A DNA stretch of 64,000 bases from an uncultured Selenomonadales bacterium. Lineage in GTDB: Bacteria; Bacillota; Negativicutes; Acidaminococcales; Acidaminococcaceae. A program made the position numbers and the translations under genes. The stretch covers positions 1-64,000 of the forward strand of contig ONEW01000002.1 of the NCBI GenBank assembly GCA_900316935.1. Reading direction: 5' to 3'. Below, piece after piece: positions 25,602 through 35,533 of the stretch; position 1 is the stretch's first letter; the number at the start of each line of letters is the position of its first letter. The notes below the pieces were generated by a model. The model saw nothing but the letters and a program-made list of their open reading frames with translations, had not been told where the DNA came from and made no database searches.

Positions 25602-25790
25602 TTATTTTTTGCGCGTATAGGTAATCTTGCCGTCCGCAATTTCCCGCAGGGCAATGCTGACTTCCTTTTCCGGCAGGACATGGCCGGGCTTCGTCAGTTC
25701 ACGGGCCCGTTTGGCGGCCAGGATGGCCAGGGTGTACTTGCTGTCGACCAGCGTTGCCAGATAATCGATGTTAGGGTCTACCATGCTCAT
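25602..25790 (-). CDS. rpoZ: RNA polymerase omega subunit (62 aa)
   Basis: A short omega subunit with the core [17 protein letters not shown] followed by [15 protein letters not shown]. Omega helps fold and retain the beta-prime subunit. The position directly after gmk and before coaBC is the standard Firmicutes order. GGAGG about 11 nt upstream of the ATG at 25790 overlaps the end of gmk. Confidence 0.93.
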   Translation of the reverse strand: MSMVDPNIDYLATLVDSKYTLAILAAKRARELTKPGHVLPEKEVSIALREIADGKITYTRKK

Positions 25791-25796
25791 AATGTG

Positions 25797-26438
25797 TCAA
25801 GCCTCCGTATTGTGATGAATGATTTTATCGACGATGAAATAGGTACGCGCCGCACGGTACCGTTCCGCTTCCAAAAGCGTCATGACTTTGCGGGTGGCCT
25901 TCTCCGCTACATCATTCACGATGATGTAGTCATACTCGTTGGCGTAAGATAATTCCCTCGTGGCAGAGGCCAGGCGTTTCTCAATGACGTCGACCGCATC
26001 GGTGCCGCGTTTGTAGATGCGGGCGCTGAGCTCTTCCATCGAAGGGGGAACGATGAAGACGAAGACGCCCGACGGGAACACCTTCTTGATCTGCAGGGCG
26101 CCCTGGATGTCGATTTCGAGCAGCACGTCCTTGCCTTCGTCCAGCAGTTTTTCCACGTACGGACGGGGCGTGCCGTAATAGTTGTCGTAAACCTTCGCGT
26201 ACTCCAGCAGTTCGCCGCGGAAGATCATGTCCTTGACCTGGTCCACGGTCTTGAAGAAGTAATCCTTGCCGTCCACTTCACCGGGACGGGGCTTCCGGGT
26301 CGTGACCGAAATGGAATAGCCCAAGCCGGGCAGCTGTTTGCGCAGCAGGTTGCAGATGGTACCTTTTCCGGCGCCGCTCGGCCCGGATACGACCAGCAGG
26401 ATGCCCTGCGGTTTCGAGTTCGTTTTACGCATAATCAT
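25797..26438 (-). CDS. gmk: Guanylate kinase (213 aa)
   Basis: P-loop SGPSGAGKGT near residue 20, the GMP-binding SISVTTRKPRPGEVDGKDYFF and the lid region RGTDAVDVIEKRL. It phosphorylates GMP and dGMP. It lies 1 bp after remA, with GAGGA inside the remA 3' end serving as ribosome binding site. A second Met three codons in is a possible start. Confidence 0.96.
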   Translation of the reverse strand: MIMRKTNSKPQGILLVVSGPSGAGKGTICNLLRKQLPGLGYSISVTTRKPRPGEVDGKDYFFKTVDQVKDMIFRGELLEYAKVYDNYYGTPRPYVEKLLDEGKDVLLEIDIQGALQIKKVFPSGVFVFIVPPSMEELSARIYKRGTDAVDVIEKRLASATRELSYANEYDYIIVNDVAEKATRKVMTLLEAERYRAARTYFIVDKIIHHNTEA

Positions 26439-26439
26439 A

Positions 26440-26700
26440 TCAGTCGTCTTCCTCTTCCGTATCAGAATTTACCCGGTTTGCCACCGTTTCCGGCTGCACT
26501 GCCGACAGGATGATGTGGCCGCTGTCCGTCACGATGACGGCGCGGGTGCGGCGGCCGTACGTGGCGTCAATCAGCATACCCTTCTCCCGGGCTTCCTGGA
26601 TGATGCGCTTGATAGGTGCCGATTCGGGACTGATGATGGAAACAATGCGGTTGGCAGCGACGATGTTGCCGAAACCGATGTTGATCAACTTGATATCCAT
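26440..26700 (-). CDS. remA: RemA-family DNA-binding regulator (DUF370, 86 aa)
   Basis: It matches RemA across its length: [27 protein letters not shown]... then [22 protein letters not shown]. In Bacillus RemA forms ring oligomers that bind DNA and activate matrix and osmoprotection genes. The tail is acidic (SDTEEEDD). In most Firmicutes, including non-biofilm species, the gene sits between yicC and gmk as here. Confidence 0.92.
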   Translation of the reverse strand: MDIKLINIGFGNIVAANRIVSIISPESAPIKRIIQEAREKGMLIDATYGRRTRAVIVTDSGHIILSAVQPETVANRVNSDTEEEDD

Positions 26701-26717
26701 TAAAGGATGCCTCCCTG

Positions 26718-27629
26718 CTATTCGATATTCTGGATTTGTTCGCGGATCTTCTCAATCTCCGCCTTGATTTCGACGACGGTCTTCGCCAGTTCGAAATCGT
26801 TGGCCTTGGATGCGATGGTGTTGGCTTCGCGGTTGAACTCCTGAATCAGGAAGTCCAGCTTGCGGCCCACGGGTCCGCCGGACCGGAGTATTGTGCGGAA
26901 CTGGCGGATATGGCTCTTCAGGCGGACGATTTCCTCCGTGATGCTGATGCGGTCGGCAAAAATGGCTGCTTCCTGCAGCACCCGTTCCGGATCAATGGCG
27001 ACCCCCGTTTCCGGCTGCAGTTCCCGAAGCCGGTCCTTAAGGCGGACCAGCAGCTTTTCTTCGTATTCGCGGACGACCTGCGGGGCCCGGGCTTCAACAG
27101 CCTCCACATCCTTTTCGATGATGTCGAGCCGTTTATAGAAATCGCCTTCGATGTTCATCCCTTCGGTCTCCCGCATATTGACCAGGTTTGCCACGGCCTG
27201 GTCCACGGCGGTCTTCACTTTGGGCCAGTAGGCATCGCAGTCGAACAGGCCTTCCTGGGTCCGGATGACTTCGGGATAGCGGGCCAGGCTGAGAATCTCC
27301 GCCTGGTCGTTGAAGACGGGGTCTTCCACACCGATGGCCTTGCCCACTTCCAGCAAGGCTTCGTGATAGGCCTTGGCCAGCGGTTTGTCCACCATGACCT
27401 GAAGGGCATCCCCGCTCGTATAGGAAGCGGTCACGAAGACATCAATGCGGCCGCGCGCCACAGAAGCCAGGATGGTCTTGCGGATCTTGTCTTCCAGCGG
27501 GTTCAGGAAGTGCGGCAGCCGGACGGCTGTTTCCGTGTACCGGTGGTTCACGGTCTTGATTTCGACGACGACGGAAAAGTCCTCTTCCCCGTATGTGCCC
27601 CGGCCGAAACCGGTCATGCTCTTTAGCAT
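26718..27629 (-). CDS. yicC: YicC-family endoribonuclease-like protein (303 aa)
   Basis: A YicC_N domain ([11 protein letters not shown]..., EIKTVNHRY) and a C-terminal DUF1732 domain ending [32 protein letters not shown] and an [17 protein letters not shown] helix. Family members act as metal-dependent endoribonucleases in E. coli. GGAGG lies 6 nt before the ATG. It is first in the operon, with the promoter at 27677-27705. Confidence 0.94.
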   Translation of the reverse strand: MLKSMTGFGRGTYGEEDFSVVVEIKTVNHRYTETAVRLPHFLNPLEDKIRKTILASVARGRIDVFVTASYTSGDALQVMVDKPLAKAYHEALLEVGKAIGVEDPVFNDQAEILSLARYPEVIRTQEGLFDCDAYWPKVKTAVDQAVANLVNMRETEGMNIEGDFYKRLDIIEKDVEAVEARAPQVVREYEEKLLVRLKDRLRELQPETGVAIDPERVLQEAAIFADRISITEEIVRLKSHIRQFRTILRSGGPVGRKLDFLIQEFNREANTIASKANDFELAKTVVEIKAEIEKIREQIQNIE

Positions 27630-27676
27630 GGAAATGCCTCCTTGCGTATGGTATACTACTGGTAAACTGTTTTCCT

Positions 27677-27705
27677 ATTATACATCAATCGGCCCCTGAA
27701 ATCAA
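27677..27705 (-). promoter_or_regulatory. Promoter of the yicC-remA-gmk-rpoZ-coaBC operon
   Basis: On the minus strand TTGATT, a 17-bp spacer and TATAAT precede yicC by about 50 bp. The divergent rqcH gene starts 40 bp away; its own promoter is not obvious, but TATTAT at 27676-27681 overlaps this -10 on the other strand. Confidence 0.7.
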
Positions 27706-27745
27706 CCGAACGGTCGTCAAAACAAAAGCAAAAGGAAGAAAAACC

Positions 27746-29482
27746 ATGAATTTGGAAGGAATCACACTTTTTACGCTGACCCGCATGCTGCAGCAGGAAA
27801 TCACGGGCAGCCAGATCTACCGGATCACCATGCCTTCCGCACGGTCCCTGCTCCTGGGCCTGCGCCGCAGCCGGGACAACGTGCAGCTCCTCATAGACGC
27901 CGACGGAGCCGCCCCGGCGGCCTGGCTCGCGGACCGCGTGCCTGATTCCCCCGTGGAACCGCCGGCTTTCTGTATGCTCCTGCGCAAACACCTGGAAGAA
28001 GGGCGTGTGACAGAGATCTCCCAGCTGGGCCTGGACCGGGTCCTCGACCTGGAAATCAGTCTGCTGGGCCAGAACAGCCGCATTGAGACGAAACATCTGA
28101 TTCTGGAACTCACCGGCAAAAACGCCAACATCATCTTTACACAGAACGGGATTATCCGGGACAGTCTGAAGCACATCAGCCCGTCCGTCAACTCTCTGCG
28201 CGCCATCCAGCCCGGCACTGCCTACCTGCCGCCGCCCCCGCAGGACGGCCTGCCCCTCCTGGGCACCGCTCCCGAAGCGGTGACGGCTGCCCTGCCGGAC
28301 GCCGTCACCGACAGCCTGGTGCGGGACCTGATCGCCGCTACGACAGGCATCGGCAAAGTGACGGCCCAGGAGCTCCTGACCCGCGCCGAAATTCCCCTGG
28401 CCGCCACCTACCTGACACCGGCGGACCGGGCCCGTCTGACTGCCGCCATCGGCACGATACAGCAGGAAATCCAGGGGGGGGACGTCTGCACAGCTTTCCT
28501 TTCCCGGCAGAACCGCTGCCAGACCATCGTGCCCTATGTGCCTGCCCTTGTACCGGACAGCAGCAGGCCCGTGGCCTTTACGGACCTCAACGAAGCCCTG
28601 AACTATGCGGCAAAACTGGAGCCCATCGTGCTGCCTGAGCGGGAACTGCTGCAGAAGGCTGCCCGCAGTGAGACCAACAAGCTGGCCAAAAAGGTGAAGG
28701 CCCTGCAGAATGACCTGGCCGAAGCGCAGGACGCAGACCGGCAGCGTGTTCTGGCAGACAGCCTGATGGCCGCCCTGTACAGGATTCAAAAAGGACAGAC
28801 GTCGTGCCGCATCCCGAACATCTACGACGGGTCGGAACTGCAAGTCAGCCTCTCCCCCGTCCTCACGCCCGCGGAAAACGCGCAGAAGCTCTATAAGAAG
28901 TACACCAAGCTGAAACGGGCCCAGCAGGCCCTGGCGGAGCAGCTGGCCGAAACGGAGGCAGCCCGGGACTACATGGAGACCATCGTGGAAAGCCTGGAGC
29001 TGGCGTCTTCGCGCCGGGAAACGGCGGAAATCCGGGAGGAACTGGAAAAAGCCGGTGTCCTCAAGGCATCCCGCAAGAGCATTCCCGTGCCGAAATCGCA
29101 CCCCCTGGTCATCCGTTTTTCCGAAGATACGCAGATCTACATCGGCAAAAACAACCGCCAGAACGACCAGCTTACCTTTAAAATCGGCAGCGGAAACGAC
29201 CTGTGGTTCCATGTACAGAAAATCCCCGGCAGCCATGTGCTGCTGAAGACATCCAGGACGGAGCCGGAACCGGAGGCCGTGGAAGCAGCCGTACTGCTGG
29301 CCGCCTACTTCAGCAAGGCGCGTAACGGAAGCAGCGTGCCGGTCGACTGCGTGCCCCGCCGTTTCGTAAAGAAACCGGCCGGTGCCAAGCCGGGGTTCGT
29401 GGTCTTCACCCACCAGAACACCTATTATACGACGCCAAAAGAGGAACTCGTCCAGCCTCTGCTCGCGAAAGCGGAAAAATGA
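27746..29482 (+). CDS. rqcH: Ribosome quality control protein RqcH (NFACT family, 578 aa)
   Basis: NFACT-N (MNLEGITLFTLTRMLQQEI) contains the Asp-Arg pair in LGLDRVLDL that RqcH needs for alanine tailing. A helix-hairpin-helix region (about 200-290), a long coiled coil (about 340-450) and NFACT-R (GNDLWFHVQKIPGSHVLL) follow. RqcH binds stalled 50S-peptidyl-tRNA complexes and adds C-terminal Ala tails. Older annotations call it fibronectin-binding protein. AAAGGA precedes the ATG at 27746 by 9 nt. Confidence 0.93.
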   Translation: MNLEGITLFTLTRMLQQEITGSQIYRITMPSARSLLLGLRRSRDNVQLLIDADGAAPAAWLADRVPDSPVEPPAFCMLLRKHLEEGRVTEISQLGLDRVLDLEISLLGQNSRIETKHLILELTGKNANIIFTQNGIIRDSLKHISPSVNSLRAIQPGTAYLPPPPQDGLPLLGTAPEAVTAALPDAVTDSLVRDLIAATTGIGKVTAQELLTRAEIPLAATYLTPADRARLTAAIGTIQQEIQGGDVCTAFLSRQNRCQTIVPYVPALVPDSSRPVAFTDLNEALNYAAKLEPIVLPERELLQKAARSETNKLAKKVKALQNDLAEAQDADRQRVLADSLMAALYRIQKGQTSCRIPNIYDGSELQVSLSPVLTPAENAQKLYKKYTKLKRAQQALAEQLAETEAARDYMETIVESLELASSRRETAEIREELEKAGVLKASRKSIPVPKSHPLVIRFSEDTQIYIGKNNRQNDQLTFKIGSGNDLWFHVQKIPGSHVLLKTSRTEPEPEAVEAAVLLAAYFSKARNGSSVPVDCVPRRFVKKPAGAKPGFVVFTHQNTYYTTPKEELVQPLLAKAEK

Positions 29483-29487
29483 CGAAA

Positions 29488-29532
29488 GCCCTGCCTCCGC
29501 CTGCAAAAGACAGCCGCAGATGGAAGCAGGGC
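29488..29532. terminator. Hairpin between convergent rqcH and the nitroreductase gene
   Basis: GCCCTGC (29488-29494) pairs with GCAGGGC (29526-29532), with extra TCC/GGA pairs inside and a 23-nt loop. On the minus strand TTTCGTCATTTTT follows, so it best serves the nitroreductase gene. Confidence 0.6.
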
Positions 29533-29555
29533 CATTCTACATGTTCTTGCGTGTA

Positions 29556-30053
29556 TCAATCCACCGTATGGATGCGGCTGGCGTCGAAACGGTCGCGCTG
29601 TCTGGCTTCGGCCATCGGATACCCTATGGGCAGGATGGCGAAGACTTCCCGGTCTTCCGGCAGCTTCAGCACGGCTTTGGCCTTTTCCATGCGGTCGGGC
29701 ACAGGGGCCACGGAAATCCAGACGGATCCCATGTCCAGCTGGGCGGCTTCGAGCAACATGTTTTCCACGCAGCAGCTCATGTCCATAGGCACGAATTCCG
29801 GTGCTTCCAGGTTCGTCGTGCGGTATACGGCGGCAATGGCCGCCGGCGCCTTGGCGACCGGTCCGGCGTAGGGGCTGCACTTGGCGAGGCCGGCCAGAAT
29901 CTGTTTGTTCCTTACCACATAAAACTCCCAGGGCCGCTGATTGACGGCCGAAGGAGCCTGCATACCGGCCCGCAGGACTTTTTCGATTGTGGCGTCATCC
30001 ACGTCGATGTCCAGAAACGTACGCATGCTCACACGTTTGAAGATTGCCTCCAT
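29556..30053 (-). CDS. Nitroreductase-family FMN oxidoreductase (165 aa)
   Basis: A short single-domain nitroreductase: N-terminal RVSMRTF, FMN-site AGMQAPSAVNQRPWEF, the middle ENMLLEAAQLDMGSVWI and C-terminal ILPIGYPMAEARQRDRF. Such enzymes reduce nitro compounds or quinones with NAD(P)H. The physiological substrate cannot be read from sequence. It lies 28 bp after the lipoprotein gene and likely shares its transcript. Confidence 0.9.
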   Translation of the reverse strand: MEAIFKRVSMRTFLDIDVDDATIEKVLRAGMQAPSAVNQRPWEFYVVRNKQILAGLAKCSPYAGPVAKAPAAIAAVYRTTNLEAPEFVPMDMSCCVENMLLEAAQLDMGSVWISVAPVPDRMEKAKAVLKLPEDREVFAILPIGYPMAEARQRDRFDASRIHTVD

Positions 30054-30081
30054 TCAAATCCTTCCTTTCAACAGCAGGCAT

Positions 30082-30819
30082 TTATCGGGACAAGAAGGCC
30101 TTGAGGGACTTCTTGAAACCGGCGATACCGAAAAAGGCGGACCGGTCGGGTACAAAGTCCGCCGTCACATTCCTCACCAGGGCCGGATCCGGCGCAATGC
30201 CGACGACGGCAGCCACGGAATGATCCGGCCGGTCGCCCATCACGAAGACACCTTCGTAATATGCGGACGGCTCTTTGCCGTAACAGGCTTCGACACAATA
30301 ACGGTACGTGCCGGCCGGCAGGGCTTCGCTGCCATTGAAGCTGTCCCCGTACCAGGTGTACTGGAGGCGCGTATCGGCCGGCACCGGCACGATGGCGGCA
30401 TTGATGTCCTTCCACTGCTGCCTGCCCAGAAACCCGGCGTTGATGAACCAGCGGTTGAGACCCGTCGAGTATCCGTCCCAGGCCTGCCGGGCCGCTTCCT
30501 CCGTCACGGCCAGCGTGCGGATGTATTCCCGGCGGTCGTTCTCAATCCACAAGGCGAACTGGTTCGGGTCCCGCCGGTCACGGGCCTGTTTCAGGGCCGT
30601 GTCCTGCCGTTTGTCCACGCCCACGGGCTGCCAGTCCAGGCGGAACACGGTGTACCCGAGCGTTTCCGCGCCGGGCCGCATCACGCCGCCCGGCGTGCGC
30701 TGAATTCCGCAGCCGGCGGCCAGAAGGATCAGGAAGGCGGAAACCAGGGCGAGACAAAAAAACGGAAGGCGCCGCTGCCGGTGGATCCGGCCCGCCTTTC
30801 CCACTTCCGTACATTTCAT
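30082..30819 (-). CDS. Predicted lipoprotein with a DUF2271-like domain (245 aa)
   Basis: A basic N-terminus and hydrophobic stretch (about 18-36) end in the lipobox LLAAGC with Cys37, so it is a predicted lipoprotein. The body fits DUF2271-type proteins: ALWIENDRREYIRTLAVT, a Trp-rich middle, YTWYGDSFNGSEALPAGTYRYCVEA. That family has an Ig-like fold and is often encoded near FMN-binding or iron-related envelope proteins, with no proven function. The start is the ATG at 30819, preceded by AGGAGGAGCC; 48 upstream in-frame codons lack such a site. Confidence 0.68.
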   Translation of the reverse strand: MKCTEVGKAGRIHRQRRLPFFCLALVSAFLILLAAGCGIQRTPGGVMRPGAETLGYTVFRLDWQPVGVDKRQDTALKQARDRRDPNQFALWIENDRREYIRTLAVTEEAARQAWDGYSTGLNRWFINAGFLGRQQWKDINAAIVPVPADTRLQYTWYGDSFNGSEALPAGTYRYCVEACYGKEPSAYYEGVFVMGDRPDHSVAAVVGIAPDPALVRNVTADFVPDRSAFFGIAGFKKSLKAFLSR

Positions 30820-30977
30820 GGCTCCTCCTCCTTCCGACCGGACGCCGGGCATCGCTTCCTCTTTATCATAACACATTTCCGGCCGTTGGTACATGACACG
30901 GAAAGAGCCCTTCCAAGGCGCCGTACAATCCCGCTTATTGCGAACCTTTCCCATTATGGACAATCTATGACAAAAGA

Positions 30978-31007
30978 TTTACAGCAATTGATAGTTTGTG
31001 CTAAAAT
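30978..31007 (+). promoter_or_regulatory. Probable promoter of the tetrapyrrole operon
   Basis: TTTACA (30978-30983), an 18-bp spacer and TAAAAT (31002-31007) give a leader of about 55 nt before the first gene. TTGATA at 30989 is an alternative -35. The leader is too short for a cobalamin riboswitch, and no B12 box is present in 30820-31067. Confidence 0.5.
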
Positions 31008-31067
31008 AGGATAAAACAAATTAAGGTTCATTCTGTAAAGTTTGAGACAGTAAGGAGTTGTCGGACT

Positions 31068-31724
31068 GTGGCTTATTCCCAATTCCGCTATGCCGTGCGC
31101 CTGTCCCTGGAAGGGCGACCCTGCATCATCGTAGGCGGCGGCCGGGTAGCACTCCGGAAAGCGGTGTCCCTGCTGGACGCCGGCGCCGCGGTGACGGTCA
31201 TCGCCCCGCGTCTGGACGACGGGTTCCGGACCCTCGGCGTGGCGGCCCCGCACCTGCGCTTTCTCGAACGCCCCTACCGCGCCGGGGACTTGAAGGGCGC
31301 TTTTTTAGTGATTGCCGCCACCGATCGACGGGACATCAACCACGCCGTCGTGGAGGAAGCCCTCCGCCTGTCCTGTCTGGTCAATGCCGCGGATGACCCG
31401 TCCGCCGGGAATTTTTCCGTCCCCGGAACCTATGCAGCCGGTGCGGTGCGTTTTTCCGTATCCACAGGCGGCAATCCCCGGTTCACCCACTTGATCCTGG
31501 GCGACCTGGCCAAACAGTACGGCCCTGATTTCGGGGCCTTTTCCACCTATCTGGACACAATGCGGGACCGCGTGAAGGAACTCCTTCCCGATCCCGATTC
31601 CCGCCGCCGGTTCTGGCGCGGCATATTAACGGACGACCTGGTGGAGGAAATCCGCCAGGGTCGTCTGGAACAAATAAAGGAGCGCATTGCAAATGAAATT
31701 GATCATTGTCGGGCTCAATCATAA
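31068..31724 (+). CDS. Precorrin-2 dehydrogenase / sirohydrochlorin ferrochelatase-type protein (218 aa)
   Basis: Equivalent to the N-terminal half of CysG (Met8/SirC type): Rossmann motif CIIVGGGRVALRKAVSLLDAGA, NAADDPSAGNF and VRFSVSTGGNPRF. It oxidises precorrin-2 to sirohydrochlorin with NAD; metal insertion is possible. The CysG C-terminal methyltransferase half is supplied by the CobA-HemD fusion three genes downstream. GTG start with AAGGAG 10 nt upstream. Its 3' end overlaps hemA by 32 bp. Confidence 0.9.
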   Translation: MAYSQFRYAVRLSLEGRPCIIVGGGRVALRKAVSLLDAGAAVTVIAPRLDDGFRTLGVAAPHLRFLERPYRAGDLKGAFLVIAATDRRDINHAVVEEALRLSCLVNAADDPSAGNFSVPGTYAAGAVRFSVSTGGNPRFTHLILGDLAKQYGPDFGAFSTYLDTMRDRVKELLPDPDSRRRFWRGILTDDLVEEIRQGRLEQIKERIANEIDHCRAQS

Positions 31725-33003
31725 AACAGCGCCCGTGGAAATCCGGGAACGCTTCAATTTTTCCCGGAACCGCATCAAGCATATTCTGCGGATTCTGAAG
31801 GATTCCGATGAATTCGTGGAATCCGTCCTCATTTCCACGTGCAACCGCACGGAGCTGTATCTGGTATCCCTCGACGGAGAGGATGGCGTGGAGGAGCTCT
31901 TCCGCAACATCGAACGGTATGCCGGCAGCGGGTTCAGCCGGGATCATTTCTATACTTTCACGGGACGCGACTGCGTCGCCCATCTTCTGAAGGTCGCCAG
32001 CAGCCTGGATTCCATGATTGTCGGCGAAGGCCAGATCCTGAGCCAGGTCAAGGACGCCTACCACCTGGCACGCAAGGCCGGGAACACGTCGACGGTCTTC
32101 AACACCATCTTCAACCAGGCCATCGCGACGGGCAAGAAGGTCCGCACCAAGACCCATATCGCCTACCGCAGCGTTTCCGTGTCTTCCGCGGCCGTCGATC
32201 TGGCAATGCAGATCATCAGCGACTTGCGGACTGCGGACATCCTCGTCATCGGCGCCGGCAAGATGAGCGAACTGACGGCACGCCACCTGATGGACAAAGG
32301 CGCCCCTTCCATCTTCGTGTCAAACCGCAATTACGACCATGCCAAGGTGCTGGCCGATAAATTCAACGGCTCCGTCATCCGTTTTGACCGCTTTCTGGAT
32401 CATGCAGCCAATGCGGACATCGTAATCACTTCCACCGGTGCGCCCCACTACATCATCGAACAGAATGACCTGTCCCTGGCTTTGCGGAACCGTCTGAAAC
32501 CCACGCCGCTGGTCCTCATCGATATCGCCGTACCGCGCGACGTCGATCCGGAAGTGACGGAACTGGACAACGTCGTCCTGTATAACATCGACGACTTGAA
32601 GAATGTCGTGGAAGAGAACAAGGAGATGCGCGCCCAGGACGCGCAGGCGGCCCTGAAAATCATTGAGGAGGACGTGGACGCCATCCGTGAACGCCTCCGC
32701 TACCTGTCCATGCGTCCGGTCATGGTCCGCCTCCATGACAAGTTCGACTTCATCCGCAACCACCTTGTGCAGAAGGCATTCCGCAAGATGCCGGACCTGA
32801 CCAAGGACCAGCAGAAGAAGATCGAGCTCCTGAGCGAAAAGATGCTCTACAAGTTCCTGCGCAACCCTATGATCAACATGGTCCATGTCGCCGGGACGGA
32901 CGAAGAAGATAAATACAGGGAAAGCATCAATCAGATGTTCCTGTTGAATTTGAAGGAAGAGGATGAGTACGGGGATGAAACAGTCTATCATTATTGGGAC
33001 TAG
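31693..33003 (+). CDS. hemA: Glutamyl-tRNA reductase (436 aa)
   Basis: Catalytic Cys in STCNRTELYL (about residue 50), EGQILSQVKDAY, the NADPH-binding ILVIGAGKMSELTARHL and a C-terminal dimerisation helix. It makes glutamate-1-semialdehyde, the first step of the C5 route to tetrapyrroles. The ATG at 31693 has AGGAG 10 nt upstream inside the preceding gene; a TTG six bases earlier is the alternative. Confidence 0.96.
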   Translation: MKLIIVGLNHKTAPVEIRERFNFSRNRIKHILRILKDSDEFVESVLISTCNRTELYLVSLDGEDGVEELFRNIERYAGSGFSRDHFYTFTGRDCVAHLLKVASSLDSMIVGEGQILSQVKDAYHLARKAGNTSTVFNTIFNQAIATGKKVRTKTHIAYRSVSVSSAAVDLAMQIISDLRTADILVIGAGKMSELTARHLMDKGAPSIFVSNRNYDHAKVLADKFNGSVIRFDRFLDHAANADIVITSTGAPHYIIEQNDLSLALRNRLKPTPLVLIDIAVPRDVDPEVTELDNVVLYNIDDLKNVVEENKEMRAQDAQAALKIIEEDVDAIRERLRYLSMRPVMVRLHDKFDFIRNHLVQKAFRKMPDLTKDQQKKIELLSEKMLYKFLRNPMINMVHVAGTDEEDKYRESINQMFLLNLKEEDEYGDETVYHYWD

Positions 33004-33895
33004 AAAAAGCCTTCTGGCCCTGTGGCAGAGCAATTACATCAAAAGCTGCCTGGAAAAGCGTTATCCGGAACTGAAGGTGGAATTGCAGAAGATCGTCACG
33101 ACGGGCGACAAGATCCTTGATGTCCCCCTGGCACAAATCGGCGGCAAAGGTCTCTTCACGAAGGAAATTGAGACGGACCTGCTGGAACGGAAGATTGACC
33201 TTGCCGTCCACAGCCTCAAAGATATGCCGACGAAGCTGCCCGAAGGCCTGTGCCTTACAGCCGTCACGGAACGCGCCGCTGTCGGCGATGCCTTTGTCAG
33301 CAACAAATACAGGCACTGGGCGGATCTGCCGCAGGGGGCCATCGTCGGGACGTCGAGCCTGCGCCGCCGGGCCCAGCTCCTCGCCAAACGGCCGGATTTG
33401 GACATCCGCGACCTGCGCGGCAACGTCGATACGCGGCTGCGCAAACTGGACGAAGGAAAATACGACGCCGTCATCCTGGCCGCCGCCGGCCTGACGCGCC
33501 TCGGCCATGGGGACCGCATCCGGGAAACCCTCCCCTGCGACCTCTGCATTCCCGCCGTCGGCCAGGGCGCCCTCGCCATCGAATGCCGCGAGGACAATAC
33601 CGAAGTACGGGAGCTGCTCGGTTTCCTGAACCATCGGGAAACAAAGATCTGCACGGATGCGGAGCGGGCCTTTTTAGGGCTGGTGGAAGGCGGCTGCCAG
33701 GTACCTATCGGCGTCCATGCGGACCTCGACGGGGACCAGCTGCATATCCAGGCCGTCATCGCCTCCCTGGACGGGAGCCGTATCATCCGCGATACCCTGG
33801 ACTCCCTCGCGGCAGACGCCGTGGAAGGCGGCCGCAGGCTGGGCACCCGCATGCTCGGACACGGAGGCCGGGAAATCCTGGCGGAAATCCTCTGA
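32963..33895 (+). CDS. hemC: Porphobilinogen deaminase / hydroxymethylbilane synthase (310 aa)
   Basis: IIGTRKSLLALWQSNYI at the start, GTSSLRRRAQL and LRGNVDTRLRKL in the core, and the dipyrromethane-cofactor Cys in GGCQVPIG (about residue 242). It polymerises four porphobilinogens. The frame overlaps hemA by 41 bp. AAGGA lies 5 nt before the ATG at 32963; an ATG four codons later gives a more typical N-terminus. Confidence 0.95.
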   Translation: MSTGMKQSIIIGTRKSLLALWQSNYIKSCLEKRYPELKVELQKIVTTGDKILDVPLAQIGGKGLFTKEIETDLLERKIDLAVHSLKDMPTKLPEGLCLTAVTERAAVGDAFVSNKYRHWADLPQGAIVGTSSLRRRAQLLAKRPDLDIRDLRGNVDTRLRKLDEGKYDAVILAAAGLTRLGHGDRIRETLPCDLCIPAVGQGALAIECREDNTEVRELLGFLNHRETKICTDAERAFLGLVEGGCQVPIGVHADLDGDQLHIQAVIASLDGSRIIRDTLDSLAADAVEGGRRLGTRMLGHGGREILAEIL

Positions 33896-33980
33896 TGCGC
33901 CGGCCGGCCGTGGTCCGGCAGCGTGAAATCACGGACGATACTTGTCAAAAGACAGATCATGAAGCAAAGGAGCTTATTTC

Positions 33981-35504
33981 ATGGCGAACAACGGTAAGGT
34001 TTATTTGATTGGGGCAGGTCCCGGAGATCCGGGCCTGCTGACCCTGAAAGGCCGGGACTGCCTGGCCCGGGCCGACGTCATCGTCTACGACCGGCTGGCG
34101 GATCCGCGCATCCTGGGCTGGAGCCGCGAAGATGCGGAAAAAATCTACGTCGGCAAGGCATCGAGCCACCACACGATGAAACAGGAAGATATCTGCCAGC
34201 TGCTGGCCAAACTGGCGGCAGAAGGAAAAACCGTCGCGCGCCTCAAAGGCGGCGATTCTTTTGTGTTCGGCCGCGGTGGCGAGGAAGCACTGCTGCTGCG
34301 GGAAAAAGGCCTTCCCTTTGAATTCGTGCCCGGCATCACAAGCGCCATCGCCGTACCGGAATACGCCGGCATCCCTGTCACCCACCGCAAGGTTGCCGCC
34401 TCGTTCGCGGTCATCACAGGGCACGAGGATCCCACGCGCCCCCATTCCGGCATCAACTGGAAGGGTCTCGCCACCGGCGTCGATACGCTGATCTTCCTCA
34501 TGGGCGTAGAGAACCTGAAGAACATCACGGCCCGTCTGGTGGAAAACGGACGTCCGGCCGACACACCGGCTGCCCTGGTCCGCTGGGGTACCCATCCGGA
34601 ACAGCGTACCCTGGTCACGACCCTCGGCAATGCTTACGACGACGTCCAGAAGGCACAGCTCAAACCACCGGCCATCTTCATCGTCGGCAATGTGGTCAGA
34701 CTGCGGGACCAGCTCAACTGGTTCGAGACGAAGCCCCTTTTCGGGAAGACCTTCGTCGTCACCCGCGCCCGCGCCCAAGCCAGCAGCCTGACGAAACGCC
34801 TCGAAGAAGAAGGGGCCGCCGTCCTGGAGGTACCGGCCATCCGCATCACGGATCCCGAAGATTACGCCCCTCTGGACAACGCCATCGACCATCTGGCGCA
34901 ATACAGATGGGTCCTCTTTACCAGCGCCAACGGCGTGGACCGGTTCTTCGAACGCCTGGCGGCCCACGGCAAAGATGCCCGCGCCTTCGCGCCCTGCAAA
35001 ATCGGGGCCATCGGATCCGCCACGGCGGACACCCTCGATGCCTACGGCATCCGGGCTGACCTCGTCCCTGCCACCTACAAGGCGGAAGATTTGACGGAAG
35101 CACTGCTGCCCCTGCTGCAGAAAGGGGACAAGGTACTCCTGGCCCGTGCCGCCAGGGCGCGCAATGTATTGCCTGATGCACTCCGGGCCGCCGGTGCCGG
35201 CGTAGATGTCGTCGCCGTCTACCGGACCGCGGCGGATTGCGGAAACAAGGACGAACTGGTGGCTGCCCTGAAGAACGGTACCGTGGACTGCGTCACCTTT
35301 ACCAGCTCTTCCACCGTAACGAATCTGCTGGATGCCCTAGGCACCGAAAAAGGCCTCCTTGACAGCGTAACCCTCGCCGCCATCGGCCCCATCACGGCTC
35401 AAACCTGTAAAAAACAGGGGCTCTTCCCTGCCGTCATGGCGGAAAAATACACCATTGACGGACTGGTCGAAGCCCTGAAGAAACATTATGCAGAAAAGCA
35501 CTGA
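33981..35504 (+). CDS. cobA-hemD: Fused uroporphyrinogen-III C-methyltransferase and uroporphyrinogen-III synthase (507 aa)
   Basis: CobA (SUMT) fills residues about 1-245: [34 protein letters not shown] and [21 protein letters not shown]. HemD fills about 250-500, with [26 protein letters not shown] and the late [12 protein letters not shown]. Together they turn hydroxymethylbilane into uroporphyrinogen III and methylate it to precorrin-2, steering the pathway to siroheme and B12. This fusion is common in Firmicutes. AAAGGAG lies 11 nt before the ATG. Confidence 0.95.
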   Translation: MANNGKVYLIGAGPGDPGLLTLKGRDCLARADVIVYDRLADPRILGWSREDAEKIYVGKASSHHTMKQEDICQLLAKLAAEGKTVARLKGGDSFVFGRGGEEALLLREKGLPFEFVPGITSAIAVPEYAGIPVTHRKVAASFAVITGHEDPTRPHSGINWKGLATGVDTLIFLMGVENLKNITARLVENGRPADTPAALVRWGTHPEQRTLVTTLGNAYDDVQKAQLKPPAIFIVGNVVRLRDQLNWFETKPLFGKTFVVTRARAQASSLTKRLEEEGAAVLEVPAIRITDPEDYAPLDNAIDHLAQYRWVLFTSANGVDRFFERLAAHGKDARAFAPCKIGAIGSATADTLDAYGIRADLVPATYKAEDLTEALLPLLQKGDKVLLARAARARNVLPDALRAAGAGVDVVAVYRTAADCGNKDELVAALKNGTVDCVTFTSSSTVTNLLDALGTEKGLLDSVTLAAIGPITAQTCKKQGLFPAVMAEKYTIDGLVEALKKHYAEKH

Positions 35505-35533
35505 CATTTTTTACTAAGGAGATGCATTACATC

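Noticed and set aside
30820-31067. Cobalamin riboswitch before the tetrapyrrole operon
   Set aside because: No B12-box sequence was found, and the leader after the best promoter is about 55 nt.
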